Shown: positions 1 to 8,204 of the stretch, one piece after another | Layout of the letters: each line of letters opens with the position of its first letter | Position numbering within the stretch: the first letter of the stretch is position 1 | NCBI GenBank assembly: GCA_012103505.1 | Contig: WLWP01000001.1 | Location: 1,178,001 to 1,242,000 of the forward strand | Direction of reading: 5' to 3' | Source: Pseudomonadales bacterium | Lineage (GTDB): Bacteria; Pseudomonadota; Gammaproteobacteria; Pseudomonadales; Azotimanducaceae | Length of the DNA stretch: 64,000 nucleotides | Notes under the pieces: model-generated | Databases searched by the model: none | The model's input: only the letters and a program-made list of their open reading frames with translations | Told to the model about the DNA's origin: nothing | Translations under genes and position numbers: made by a program

Positions 1-802
1 TGCGGCGATACTCCTCGTCCATAAAAATGAAGCTGCCCACTTGTAGATCGGTGATCGAATCTACTTCGATATCAATGTTAAAAGTGCCAGTACCGCAGCC
101 GGTCACAATGTCGAAGTTAATGCCTTCTGCTCGGACGTTCTCAATTCTCTCACTGACTTGCGACCATAAGCTGAGCGATGCCTCGCGTCGATCTGCGAAC
201 CCTTCAATGTGCATCACGTGCCCGGCATAAAATTGGAACCCCCGGAACCCTAGCCGCTCGTCATCGTTAATCTTGTTAATAAGCTCGAGGACAGTCGCAT
301 CTTCCCGGACTCCTGTGCGACCCATGTTGACGTCGAGATCGATCAATATATCCAACCGATTTTCGGATGCTATGCCACTCTGCAATTGGTTTAACCCGAC
401 CAAGCTATCGACGACGATCATCAGCTGATGTCCTTCACTCGCTAGTCGATCCAAAATCGCAACTTTCCCAGGGGTCGTGATTGGCGAGGTAATGAGAATA
501 TTGTCGACACCGGCACCGGTCTGCGCTACCGCCTCCGAAACCTTCGCAACGCACACGCCAACGGCACCCGAAGCTACTTGTGCTTTGGCAATTTCGGGAC
601 ATTTGTGCGTTTTAGCGTGAGGTCGAAAGCCTTTTCCGTGAGCGGCAACATGTGCAGCCATCTTGGCTAAGTTTGACGAGAAAAGGGATCTGTCTAAGAC
701 CAGCGCAGGGGTGGGCAGGTCTAGAACCCTAACTGGCTCAGGTAGGTCAATTGGCCCAGTTGGGCGTGAACGGATTTGATCGAACAAAAATGGTTCTTGC
801 AT
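1..802 (-). CDS. D-threonine aldolase / DSD1-like PLP enzyme, C-terminus outside window
   Basis: I translated this by hand from the ATG at 802 leftward; the frame stays open to the window edge, so about 267 N-terminal residues are visible and the C-terminal part is missing. After a leader of about 25 residues it has LDLPTPALVLD and then RPHAKTHKCPEIA, the PLP-lysine motif of the alanine-racemase-fold D-threonine aldolase / D-serine dehydratase (DSD1) family. Further family-like segments are DLDVNMGRTGV, QFYAGHVMHIEG and VTGCGTGTF. The family acts on D-amino acids (aldol cleavage or dehydration of D-3-hydroxy amino acids) with PLP and usually a divalent metal. The metal-site residues lie in the missing part, so aldolase and dehydratase cannot be told apart here. 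The gene lies 17 bp downstream of galU on the same strand and may be co-transcribed with it. Confidence 0.85.
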   Translation of the reverse strand, partial: MQEPFLFDQIRSRPTGPIDLPEPVRVLDLPTPALVLDRSLFSSNLAKMAAHVAAHGKGFRPHAKTHKCPEIAKAQVASGAVGVCVAKVSEAVAQTGAGVDNILITSPITTPGKVAILDRLASEGHQLMIVVDSLVGLNQLQSGIASENRLDILIDLDVNMGRTGVREDATVLELINKINDDERLGFRGFQFYAGHVMHIEGFADRREASLSLWSQVSERIENVRAEGINFDIVTGCGTGTFNIDIEVDSITDLQVGSFIFMDEEYRR

Positions 803-819
803 CCGCGTATTCTATTGAT

Positions 820-1653
820 TCAGCTGCTGCAGTTCAGAAATTTTTGATAGTAATAGTTTGTGGCTTCGACAAATCCATCCACTGAGCCACAGTCGAAGCG
901 ACGACCTTTGAATTTGTATGCCATAACGCAACCTTGATTCGCCTGAGTCAGGAGCGCATCGGTAATCTGGACCTCGTCGTTTTTACCGGGCGGAGTTGCT
1001 CTGATTAAGTCGAAGATGTCGGGCGTTAAGATATAACGTCCGATAATTGCCAGGTTGCTTGGCGCATCTTCCGGGTTCGGTTTTTCGACCATATCGGTAA
1101 CCCGCATTAATGTGTCCGAAATAGTTTCACCGGCAACAATTCCGTAATTAGACGTTTGGTCTACTGGAACTTCTTCAACCGCCACGATGCTGCAGCGAAA
1201 TTGGTTGTACAGGCTTACCATCTGACTCAAGACACCGGCCTCGTCCCCGCCTATGCAGAGGTCATCTGCGAGCACCACGCCAAACGGCTCATCACCTATG
1301 ATGGTTTGTCCCGTTAAGATTGCGTCGCCCAATCCGCGCATGGCGATTTGGCGGGTATAAGAAAAAGTGCAGTCTTCGAGCAAAGTCCGAATGCCCAACA
1401 AAGCTCGCTCTTTGCCTGTACCTGCTATTTTGTCTTCCAGTTCGTAGTTCACGTCGAAGTGATCTTCGATAGCACGCTTGCCCCGCCCCGTCACAAAACC
1501 AATATCGGTCAGCCCAGCTTCATGGGCTTCTTCGACACCATACTGGACAAGCGGTTTATCTAAGATCGGCAGAATTTCTTTCGGCATAGCCTTCGTGGCT
1601 GGTAGGAAACGCGTGCCGTATCCGGCGACTGGAAATAAACACTTTTTGATCAT
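820..1653 (-). CDS. galU: UTP--glucose-1-phosphate uridylyltransferase
   Basis: The 277-residue protein matches GalU over its whole length. It makes UDP-glucose from UTP and glucose-1-phosphate in the cytoplasm, feeding envelope polysaccharide and nucleotide-sugar synthesis. The nucleotide-binding start PVAGYGTRFLPATKAMPKEI is at residues 8-27. VTGRGKRAIEDHFD, the substrate-binding GLGDAILT segment and GVVLADDLC follow. The length is slightly under the usual 290-300 because the C-terminal tail is short. The ATG at 1653 has an AGGGA Shine-Dalgarno about 5 bases upstream. The 183-bp space before it holds a 16-bp tandem duplication and an inverted repeat, so it probably has its own promoter. Confidence 0.96.
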   Translation of the reverse strand: MIKKCLFPVAGYGTRFLPATKAMPKEILPILDKPLVQYGVEEAHEAGLTDIGFVTGRGKRAIEDHFDVNYELEDKIAGTGKERALLGIRTLLEDCTFSYTRQIAMRGLGDAILTGQTIIGDEPFGVVLADDLCIGGDEAGVLSQMVSLYNQFRCSIVAVEEVPVDQTSNYGIVAGETISDTLMRVTDMVEKPNPEDAPSNLAIIGRYILTPDIFDLIRATPPGKNDEVQITDALLTQANQGCVMAYKFKGRRFDCGSVDGFVEATNYYYQKFLNCSS

Positions 1654-1683
1654 TGCATCCCTTTAGTGATCATACGTTCTTCT

Positions 1684-1715
1684 TTATGTCTTGAATTTTT
1701 TATGTCTTGAATTTT
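1684..1715. repeat. Perfect 16-bp tandem duplication upstream of galU
   Basis: TTATGTCTTGAATTTT occurs twice back to back at 1684-1699 and 1700-1715, about 31 to 62 bases upstream of the galU start codon on its non-coding side. It probably lies in the galU 5' untranslated region or promoter. It could be a recent duplication or a pair of binding sites; nothing else identifies it. Confidence 0.8.
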
Positions 1716-1772
1716 CCCGCACTCGAATGGAGGCGGTTTTCAATTGCAGAATTGTACTTGAAATCGACGTGG

Positions 1773-1795
1773 TCAATGCAGGCTGACAGCATTGA
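1773..1795. other. Inverted repeat between the SOS-type gene and galU
   Basis: TCAATGC (1773-1779) and GCATTGA (1789-1795) form a perfect 7-bp inverted repeat around a 9-base spacer. It lies downstream of the LexA-controlled gene and upstream of galU. There is no T-tract on either strand, so it is more likely a weak hairpin or protein-binding site than an intrinsic terminator. Confidence 0.4.
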
Positions 1796-1836
1796 GAATC
1801 GTTGGGATGATCACCCTGTCACTAGATTAGTGTGAC

Positions 1837-2496
1837 TTAAAGCAGGCTCATTTGCGCGGCAGGGAAACTGCTTACGCGATGGTTTGTCCTTCTCTTGTCA
1901 TATCTGTCGTCATACCCGTCGTTTACTTGCCTACTTCTAACTTGCTCGCCAACCAATTGGCAGCTGTATTCGTCCGTAGATGAAGTTTCTAAGGCAATTT
2001 GCTTGCGTAAAGAAGCTAAAAGGTGCTCGCAGATAGCATGTCCGACGGGTTTGGATTGAATTGATTTGGTTGGACCTACTTCAATTAATTCCGCCTGCCG
2101 CAATTCCGAGTGGGTGAAAATTGGTCTCTGGGATGGAGTTTCTTTGCCTCTGCGAACATATGCTGAGCACAAATATGCCTCTCTGAGGTCATCAGAGAGG
2201 CGAATCGCCGCTTGCATATGTTCGTCAATAGCGCGGGCTTTAGAGCCAGACTTTATTGGTATTTGTTTCTTTGGTATTTGTTTCTGTGGCCTCTGTTTCT
2301 GCGGCCTCTGGTTCTGTGGGCTCTGGTTCTTGGAGTTCTGGTTCTTGGAGCTCTGGTTCTTGGAGCTCTGGTTTTTGGAGCTCTGTTTTTTGGAGATAGG
2401 CTGAGTAGAATCTTTGGTGAAAGATTGAAGACTCAGACTGCCGTCTGCCAAGACGGCATCGAGTTCATGGATAGTTTTTCTTTTTACACCAGTCAT
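1837..2496 (-). CDS. Unrecognised LexA-controlled protein with C-terminal sliding-clamp-binding motif
   Basis: This 219-residue protein matches no family I recognise. Residues 1-33 are ordinary sequence. Residues 34-78 are nine pentapeptides of the pattern x-[SP]-[KQ]-[NK]-Q, giving a basic, certainly disordered tether. Residues 85-200 are charged and mostly helical-looking. The last five residues before the stop are QMSLL, which fits the bacterial beta-clamp-binding consensus Q-L-x-L-[FL] and is the same pentapeptide as the clamp-binding tail of E. coli MutS. Two LexA-type boxes overlap the promoter, so DNA damage should induce it. My inference is a cytoplasmic SOS protein that docks on DnaN during repair or blocks other clamp users. 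It resembles neither SulA, ImuA/ImuB nor UmuD. clpB lies 54 bp upstream and galU 183 bp downstream on the same strand. Confidence 0.75.
   Translation of the reverse strand: MTGVKRKTIHELDAVLADGSLSLQSFTKDSTQPISKKQSSKNQSSKNQSSKNQNSKNQSPQNQRPQKQRPQKQIPKKQIPIKSGSKARAIDEHMQAAIRLSDDLREAYLCSAYVRRGKETPSQRPIFTHSELRQAELIEVGPTKSIQSKPVGHAICEHLLASLRKQIALETSSTDEYSCQLVGEQVRSRQVNDGYDDRYDKRRTNHRVSSFPAAQMSLL
2263..2397. repeat. 15-bp coding minisatellite (nine units)
   Basis: Nine in-frame 15-bp units (135 bp) read on the plus strand as variants of CTCTGGTTCTTGGAG and encode the pentapeptides SSKNQ, NSKNQ, SPQNQ, RPQKQ and IPKKQ on the minus strand. The right-hand units (about 2324-2397) are almost identical and the left-hand units have diverged, as expected of a tract that grows by slippage or unequal exchange. 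Changes in copy number would stay in frame and alter only the length of the linker. Confidence 0.85.
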
Positions 2497-2498
2497 AA

Positions 2499-2532
2499 CT
2501 GTAAATATAACCAGTACTGTATATATTTACAA
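2499..2532 (-). promoter_or_regulatory. Tandem LexA (SOS) boxes overlapping a sigma-70-type promoter
   Basis: On the minus strand, box 1 is TTGTAAATATATACAG (2532-2517) and box 2 is CTGGTTATATTTACAG (2514-2499). Each differs by one base from CTGT-N8-ACAG, and they are separated by 2 bp. They coincide with a possible promoter: -35 TTGTAA (2532-2527), 17-bp spacer, -10 TATATT (2509-2504). The predicted transcription start falls at or next to the ATG at 2496, and no Shine-Dalgarno is visible, so the message may be leaderless. LexA bound here would cover both promoter elements. Confidence 0.8.
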
Positions 2533-2550
2533 GGACCGGCAGCGGTAGGG

Positions 2551-5100
2551 TTAGGCTGCTGAGAGTTCCATTTCTTTACCGTTCCAATGGCAATTTATAT
2601 GCTCTTTTCCAGTAAACGTACCTAGCAGCAATTCATTGGCGAGTGGATCCTCTACTAATCGTTGGAACGCCCGTTTGAGGGGGCGCGCACCATAAACCGG
2701 GTCGTAACCGGCTGCAGCAATTTGTTGTAGCGTGGCATCATCCAACACTAGGCAGAGCCCTTGTTCCGCTAGGCGTTCGTTGAGCGCGCGCACATGAAGC
2801 TTCGCAATTTGGGCTATTTCGTCCCGTTGCAGCGGCTCGAATACAATCAAGTCGTCAATTCGATTAATGAACTCGGGCCGGAAGTGCTGCCCTACTACAC
2901 TCATGACCGCATCTTTCAATGTGGTTGCATCTGGGCTGCCATCTGCGGCATTGGTGAGCGCTTGTATGGCGTCCGAACCCAGGTTTGAGGTCATGACTAA
3001 TACTGTGTTGCGAAAATCCACCGTACGACCATGGCCATCGGTAAGACGTCCGTCATCGAGTACCTGTAGGAGGATATTAAAAACGTCCGCGTGGGCCTTT
3101 TCGATCTCATCCAGTAGGATCAAGGAATAAGGTCGACGCCTAACAGCTTCTGTTAGGTATCCGCCCTCTTCATATCCCACGTAGCCTGGAGGCGCACCGA
3201 TCAACCGAGCCACCGAATGCTTTTCCATAAACTCTGACATATCGATCCTGATCATCGCATCTTCACTATCGAAGAGAACTTCAGCCAGGGCCTTGCATAG
3301 TTCTGTCTTGCCGACCCCAGTTGGACCCAAGAACATAAACGATCCGTTTGGCTTTGCCGGATCCGCTAACCCTGCTCTGGAACGTCGAACTGCTTGTGAC
3401 ACGGAGTTGATAGCTGGATTCTGACCAATGACCCGTTGGTGGAGTAGTGTCTCAAGACCGAGCAGCTTATCTTTTTCACCCTCGACTAGCTTAGCCACCG
3501 GGATGCCGGTCCAATTTGCGACGACCTCGGCAATCTCAGTTTCACTAACTTTGTTGCGTAATAGCTTTGTATCTTGTCCGTTAGATTCATCGGCGGGTTC
3601 GACCAATTGTGCTTCCAATTCAGGAATCACGCCGTACTGAAGTTCGGACATGCGAGCCAGATCTGACGCGCGGCGTGCTTTTTCAAACTCAATGCGAGCC
3701 TGTTCCAACTCTTCTTTGACATCAGCAGAGCCACGCAATGCTGCCTTTTCCGAGAGCCAGACTTTTTCAAGCGCATCGTATTCCGACTGTAGTTCAGCCA
3801 CCGAGCTATTCAGGTCAGCCAATCGCGCATGGCTAGCCTCGTCCGTCTCCTTTTTAAGTGCTTCGACTTCCATTTGCAGTTGAATCAGGCGACGGTGCAG
3901 ACGATCCATAGACTCCGGTTTTGAATCCATTTCCATCCGAATTCGACTAGCTGCTTCATCGATGAGGTCGATGGCTTTGTCCGGTAACTGACGATCTGTT
4001 ATGTATCGGTGAGACAGTTTTGCCGCCGCAACGATTGCTGGATCGGTTATATCTACCCCATGATGGACCTCATAACGTTCTTTCAAACCACGGAGAATCG
4101 CGATCGTATCTTCCTGGCTTGGCTCATCGACTAAGACTTTTTGGAATCGTCGTTCTAAGGCTGCATCTTTTTCGATATAAGTGCGGTACTCGTCCAGCGT
4201 TGTCGCACCAACACAGTGCAACTCGCCACGCGCCAGGGCAGGTTTCAGCATGTTCCCTGCATCCATTGCGCCATCGGCTTTCCCTGCGCCAACCATCATG
4301 TGCAGTTCATCAATAAACAGGATGACATTGCCTTCTTGTTTCGAAAGATCGCTTAGAACCGACTTCAGCCGTTCTTCGAATTCGCCGCGAAATTTTGCAC
4401 CCGCGATCAACGCACCTAGATCGAGAGACAGTACCTTCTTGTCTTTGAGCGTGTCTGCGACTTCGCCGTTTACGATTCTCTGTGCTAAGCCTTCGACGAT
4501 GGCAGTTTTGCCGACACCTGGCTCACCGATTAAAACAGGATTGTTTTTAGTACGCCGTTGCAGAACCTGCACTGTTCGACGAATTTCGTCGTCTCGGCCG
4601 ATAACGGGATCCAACTTCCCGCTCGTGGCTCGTTCTGCTAGATCAATGGTGTACTTTGCCAAAGCGCTCTCATCACTGTTCTCAAAATCACCATCATCAG
4701 CTTTGATTTGGATGGCGGCCTCAAGACCAGGACCCGTCGCACCACAAGCCGAGAACAATCTACCCACAGTTTCGTCTTGCACTAACGCAAGCAACACCCT
4801 CTCAACACCAGCCAAAGATTCCCCAGCATTTCGAGCGAGCACATCCGCCTTGGCGAGGGTTTTTTGGAAGGCGTTGGAAACACGTATTTCTTGATTACTC
4901 CCACTAACCTCGGGTAATTGCCCTAACTGTTCTTGCGCTTGTGAACGCAGAGTTACGACGTCCCCTCCAGCTCTAGCAACGATTGAGGCAGCAGCGCTAT
5001 CGGTTTGTTCAAGAACCGTATTGAGCAGATGTACAGGTTCGATTTGCGAATGATTGGAACCTAACGCCAGAGATTGCGCATCCGCAATCGCGGCCTGCAT
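2551..5100 (-). CDS. clpB: ClpB disaggregase, N-terminus apparently frameshifted
   Basis: Hsp100 chaperone that works with DnaK to rescue aggregated proteins in the cytoplasm. The 849 residues read from the ATG at 5100 contain the Clp-N domain ([16 protein letters not shown]), first AAA+ module (Walker A GEPGVGKT, Walker [10 protein letters not shown], pore loop AKFRGEFEE), the coiled-coil M domain (about 400-520), and second AAA+ module ([26 protein letters not shown]). Normal ClpB begins about ten residues earlier. An ATG at 5126, preceded by a good Shine-Dalgarno (CGGAGA, about 6 bases upstream), encodes MRIEKL and then runs out of frame. One extra base in TTACGG (as in TTAACGG) would restore [18 protein letters not shown], aligning with the canonical start. 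This is either a sequencing or assembly error, or a real lesion bypassed by the internal ATG. Confidence 0.95.
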   Translation of the reverse strand: MQAAIADAQSLALGSNHSQIEPVHLLNTVLEQTDSAAASIVARAGGDVVTLRSQAQEQLGQLPEVSGSNQEIRVSNAFQKTLAKADVLARNAGESLAGVERVLLALVQDETVGRLFSACGATGPGLEAAIQIKADDGDFENSDESALAKYTIDLAERATSGKLDPVIGRDDEIRRTVQVLQRRTKNNPVLIGEPGVGKTAIVEGLAQRIVNGEVADTLKDKKVLSLDLGALIAGAKFRGEFEERLKSVLSDLSKQEGNVILFIDELHMMVGAGKADGAMDAGNMLKPALARGELHCVGATTLDEYRTYIEKDAALERRFQKVLVDEPSQEDTIAILRGLKERYEVHHGVDITDPAIVAAAKLSHRYITDRQLPDKAIDLIDEAASRIRMEMDSKPESMDRLHRRLIQLQMEVEALKKETDEASHARLADLNSSVAELQSEYDALEKVWLSEKAALRGSADVKEELEQARIEFEKARRASDLARMSELQYGVIPELEAQLVEPADESNGQDTKLLRNKVSETEIAEVVANWTGIPVAKLVEGEKDKLLGLETLLHQRVIGQNPAINSVSQAVRRSRAGLADPAKPNGSFMFLGPTGVGKTELCKALAEVLFDSEDAMIRIDMSEFMEKHSVARLIGAPPGYVGYEEGGYLTEAVRRRPYSLILLDEIEKAHADVFNILLQVLDDGRLTDGHGRTVDFRNTVLVMTSNLGSDAIQALTNAADGSPDATTLKDAVMSVVGQHFRPEFINRIDDLIVFEPLQRDEIAQIAKLHVRALNERLAEQGLCLVLDDATLQQIAAAGYDPVYGARPLKRAFQRLVEDPLANELLLGTFTGKEHINCHWNGKEMELSAA

Positions 5101-5227
5101 CGTTTCCGTAATTTTTCAATACGCATACAATTCTCCGTACTTAGTATCAGTCTAGCTTGCTCATACAAGACCGGGACTTACTGAATTTCGTCCTGTTACA
5201 ATGTGGTCGATTTAACGTAATTCAACC

Positions 5228-5980
5228 ATGCAGAAATTGAACGAAAAACGCGCAGCACCCCGGATCAAGCTACCACTGCTTGTAGAACTCTCTCACGCAA
5301 CGCTGGGTACTGTGGAGGTTACGGCCCGCGATGTTTCTGACGGCGGCTTATTCGTTGAATTGGAGGCTACCGAACTCACTACAGGTGCGCAGGCGAAAGT
5401 TAAGTTGCGCTCCACCCACATCGCGGAGTTTCAGCACACACCCACCGTGGATGTTCGTGTCACCCGAGTTGCGGAAGATGGGGTCGCCTTAGAATTCAAA
5501 AACAAGACAGCGCAACATCTATGGTCGAGTGTCGAACGTCTCCGCGACGAGTTGGAAGTCGGTAAAGACTATTTTCAAATTTATCAGCTTGCTGTGGCAG
5601 TTAATTCGGAGCGCGGTATGTTGCTGGTTCAACAGCATGGGAAATGGACCTTTCCAGGCGCCTATTTGGAAGTACCGGATCAAGCTACTGATACGTTGCA
5701 TGAGGTTTGTCGGAATGAACTGGGAATAACCCCCACCAAAGATCTGCAACCGTTACTGGCTCGCACCCTGACGCATATGTCATTGCCGGAAGCGGCTACC
5801 TTTTGTATCGCATACCTCGTAGAAACTACAGATCTACGACCGCAACCAGCCACCAAGGATTGGCGTTGGATTCGCAAAGTGACGGAGTTTAGCGACATCA
5901 CGGTTGCTTTCGACCTAATACGAGAAGTTGGCGAACTCGTGCTCTCAAATCTCGATAAAGCTCGCGATCCTCGCGCATAG
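5228..5980 (+). CDS. PilZ domain fused to a degenerate Nudix-like domain
   Basis: This 250-residue cytoplasmic protein has two parts. Residues 1-105 form a PilZ domain with both c-di-GMP-binding motifs, RAAPR (RxxxR) and DVSDGG (DxSxxG). Residues about 112-245 resemble a Nudix hydrolase: a QLAVAVNSERGMLLVQQHGKWTFPGA-type start, then the helix region ending NELGI. The Nudix box is badly eroded: aligned on the terminal GI, the conserved REUxEE reads EVCRNE, keeping only one of the catalytic glutamates. I infer a c-di-GMP-responsive protein whose Nudix fold binds rather than hydrolyses a ligand, though an unusual hydrolase is possible. It is divergent from clpB, 101 bp away, and convergent with comEC. 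Confidence 0.75.
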   Translation: MQKLNEKRAAPRIKLPLLVELSHATLGTVEVTARDVSDGGLFVELEATELTTGAQAKVKLRSTHIAEFQHTPTVDVRVTRVAEDGVALEFKNKTAQHLWSSVERLRDELEVGKDYFQIYQLAVAVNSERGMLLVQQHGKWTFPGAYLEVPDQATDTLHEVCRNELGITPTKDLQPLLARTLTHMSLPEAATFCIAYLVETTDLRPQPATKDWRWIRKVTEFSDITVAFDLIREVGELVLSNLDKARDPRA

Positions 5981-6070
5981 CCTGTAGGGCTAAACCAATA
6001 CAGATAGTGAAAGGTTGCTGCCTATAGCGAAGTAATTCTCTGACAATCGCGTTCAGGGCGAGATATCCAA

Positions 6071-8170
6071 CTAGTACTTTACGTGGCGTTTGATCGGCAA
6101 GTAAGTATCTAGCAAGTGGTTGCGATGGGTCGACAATCGTTTGTCCTTCGACTCCCACAAAATCGCGCCTGAACTATATGTCCAAACAAGTTTTGCGCCG
6201 CGGCGCCGATAGCGCGAAACGACTTCAGTCGCGGGATGGCCATATCGATTTTGAAATCCAGAACTAAAAACAACTACATCAGGATTGAGTGATTTAACGA
6301 AAGCCGGATGAGATGATGTTTTGCTTCCATGGTGTGGTGCTGCCAAAAAATCTATATCGCGTGGTATGTGTTTTTTTAGCGCCAGCTCTGTTGCACGCTC
6401 GATATCGCCAGAAAGATAAGCGCTCGCCGTGTCTGATCTAATGAGCAGCGTGCATGACCCAGAATTGCGATCTCGGCTCGCTTCATCCCTGAGCAATAGG
6501 AATGTGACCCCATCCCATCGCCACGTGTCCCGATGTTTACAACCAGTCAAAGATATCTGCTCGGCGTGTGGAAACGCCTCCGCAATGGCGCCTGCCCCAC
6601 CACTATGGTCAATGTCCTCGTGACTTACGATTAGACGGTCAAGCCGAAAAGAGCCTGTAGCCCGCATCGCTGGTAAAACGATTTCACGACCGGCATCGAA
6701 ACCTGAAGGAAATGCCGGTCCCGCGTCGAAGACTAAACGGTGATGTGCTGTATCAATTATTGCAGCACTACCTTGACCAACGTCGAGTGTATAAACACGG
6801 AACTCAGCCCATTCAGGCATCGGTGGAAGTTTGCCTAGCACTAGTGACCAACCGCTGATGACGATGAGCCGAGATCGCAGCGATATGGGTATTAGACAGA
6901 GCGCTGCTAGCAACATACTGAAGATCACTCCTGACCACCCAATCCCACTTATGACAATCGGATTAGTCGTGACGAGCATCTCAAGAAAGGTCATAACTAA
7001 GTGTAAGCAGTAGTCTGCGACCAACAAGACCGGCTGACTAACATTATCACTGAATGTGGCTGCGAGGTGGCCAAGCATCGATAGTGGGATAACGATAGTG
7101 GACATGAGCGGCACAACAACGATGTTGGCTACTGGACTGATCGCCGGTGTCGCGTTTACAAAAAACGAGGTAGCTGGAGTGACTCCGACAAAAATTGCAG
7201 CCTGCAAAATGCAAAGCGAAAAGATCCAAGTTGCACGCCGCATCCGGTGCGCGAAGGTGAACAATAGGATCGCAACTGCAGTAAACGATAGCCAAAATCC
7301 TACCTGCAGAAACGTATAGGGCAACAGCGCGAGGACTGCACACCAAGCAAAACCCAACAAGTATTGCGATGGTATGGATCTCAAGCTGGCGTACGCGATC
7401 AAGCCGACGGCGAATGTAGCGCCAGCACGGAGCACGGGTGCTTGTAAGCCAACGCTCCAGCAATAGTAAATTACCGAGAAACCAGCAGCGCCAACCATCA
7501 CGTAGCGAATCAAACACATCCTGCTCAAGCGCGGTGTCATCCGTACTACTAGATTCAGTAGGAGCATGACCATCCCAGCCAACACCCCGATGTGTAGACC
7601 AGAGACCACCATAAGATGGACCGTGCCAGTGTTCCGAAAGAGACGCCACTCGTCATCGGTCACGTTTTGTCGCACGCCGGTCGCGACTGCGCGCAATATG
7701 CCTGCGTGTAAAAGGACGGATGGTTCAGACTTTTTTTCCATCAGGTCATTAGTCTTAAACTCTTTGATGTAGCCCGTTGCTCGGACATTCTGGCCAAGTA
7801 ACCAAAGCCTGCGGCCAGGCACACCTGGGTTTATGCTACCCCAAGGTCGGCGTAATTTAGCGGTTATCCAAAGCTCTGCTCCTCGCATCAAAACCTGTTC
7901 GGTCTGATAACTGCCAAGCCGTACATTTTGTCCAACCAAGGCTCGACACTCGCTATCCAGCACAAGAGCGCTGATAGACTGATGCTTCGGGTGTTGTTTG
8001 ATGTCTTGAACGCGAATCAAAAATTCAACATGCTCTCCAACCGCGCATGGGGCAAGTGGCCCAGCGGCGGACATAAACCAGAGAAAAACTCGTAATAGGC
8101 AAGCACCCAGCAAAAGTAGCCAAACTAAGCTTCGCAATAGCGTGAGGGTGGTTGATCGCCGAATTATCAA
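6071..8170 (-). CDS. comEC: ComEC/Rec2-type DNA uptake channel
   Basis: Inner-membrane protein that carries single-stranded DNA into the cytoplasm during transformation. The 699 residues hold N-terminal membrane helices, an OB-like DUF4131 region (about 40-150), a multi-helix competence domain (about 180-440, including VSGLHIGVLAG), and a C-terminal metallo-beta-lactamase-like domain. That domain keeps its metal ligands: SHEDIDHSGG, LSGDIE and APHHGSKTSSH. The ORF opens with TTG at 8170, 8 bases after a GGTGA Shine-Dalgarno. It is divergent from the DUF2062 gene. Order and orientation with lolE-D-C and PilZ match Pseudomonas-type chromosomes. No other competence genes are in the window. Confidence 0.93.
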   Translation of the reverse strand: MIIRRSTTLTLLRSLVWLLLLGACLLRVFLWFMSAAGPLAPCAVGEHVEFLIRVQDIKQHPKHQSISALVLDSECRALVGQNVRLGSYQTEQVLMRGAELWITAKLRRPWGSINPGVPGRRLWLLGQNVRATGYIKEFKTNDLMEKKSEPSVLLHAGILRAVATGVRQNVTDDEWRLFRNTGTVHLMVVSGLHIGVLAGMVMLLLNLVVRMTPRLSRMCLIRYVMVGAAGFSVIYYCWSVGLQAPVLRAGATFAVGLIAYASLRSIPSQYLLGFAWCAVLALLPYTFLQVGFWLSFTAVAILLFTFAHRMRRATWIFSLCILQAAIFVGVTPATSFFVNATPAISPVANIVVVPLMSTIVIPLSMLGHLAATFSDNVSQPVLLVADYCLHLVMTFLEMLVTTNPIVISGIGWSGVIFSMLLAALCLIPISLRSRLIVISGWSLVLGKLPPMPEWAEFRVYTLDVGQGSAAIIDTAHHRLVFDAGPAFPSGFDAGREIVLPAMRATGSFRLDRLIVSHEDIDHSGGAGAIAEAFPHAEQISLTGCKHRDTWRWDGVTFLLLRDEASRDRNSGSCTLLIRSDTASAYLSGDIERATELALKKHIPRDIDFLAAPHHGSKTSSHPAFVKSLNPDVVVFSSGFQNRYGHPATEVVSRYRRRGAKLVWTYSSGAILWESKDKRLSTHRNHLLDTYLPIKRHVKY

Positions 8171-8204
8171 TAGCTTGTCACCATCCGCCAGCTACAATGT
8201 GTTT

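Noticed and set aside
2212..2562. 116-codon plus-strand ORF rich in Leu/Phe over the pentapeptide tract
   Set aside because: It looks like a membrane protein only because the opposite strand of the Lys/Gln/Asn codons reads as Leu/Phe/Trp/Val; it crosses the LexA-controlled promoter and lacks start signals.
4181..4894. Long plus-strand ORF of 237 codons opposite clpB
   Set aside because: Antisense shadow of highly conserved clpB coding sequence; Ser/Arg-rich composition typical of an opposite-strand frame; no Shine-Dalgarno or family.
5898..6158. 86-codon minus-strand ORF between comEC and the PilZ-Nudix gene
   Set aside because: It overlaps the 3' ends of both well-supported genes in other frames and matches no family.
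7047..7649. 200-codon minus-strand ORF inside comEC
   Set aside because: Same strand, different frame from comEC; His/Trp/Cys-rich nonsense-like composition.
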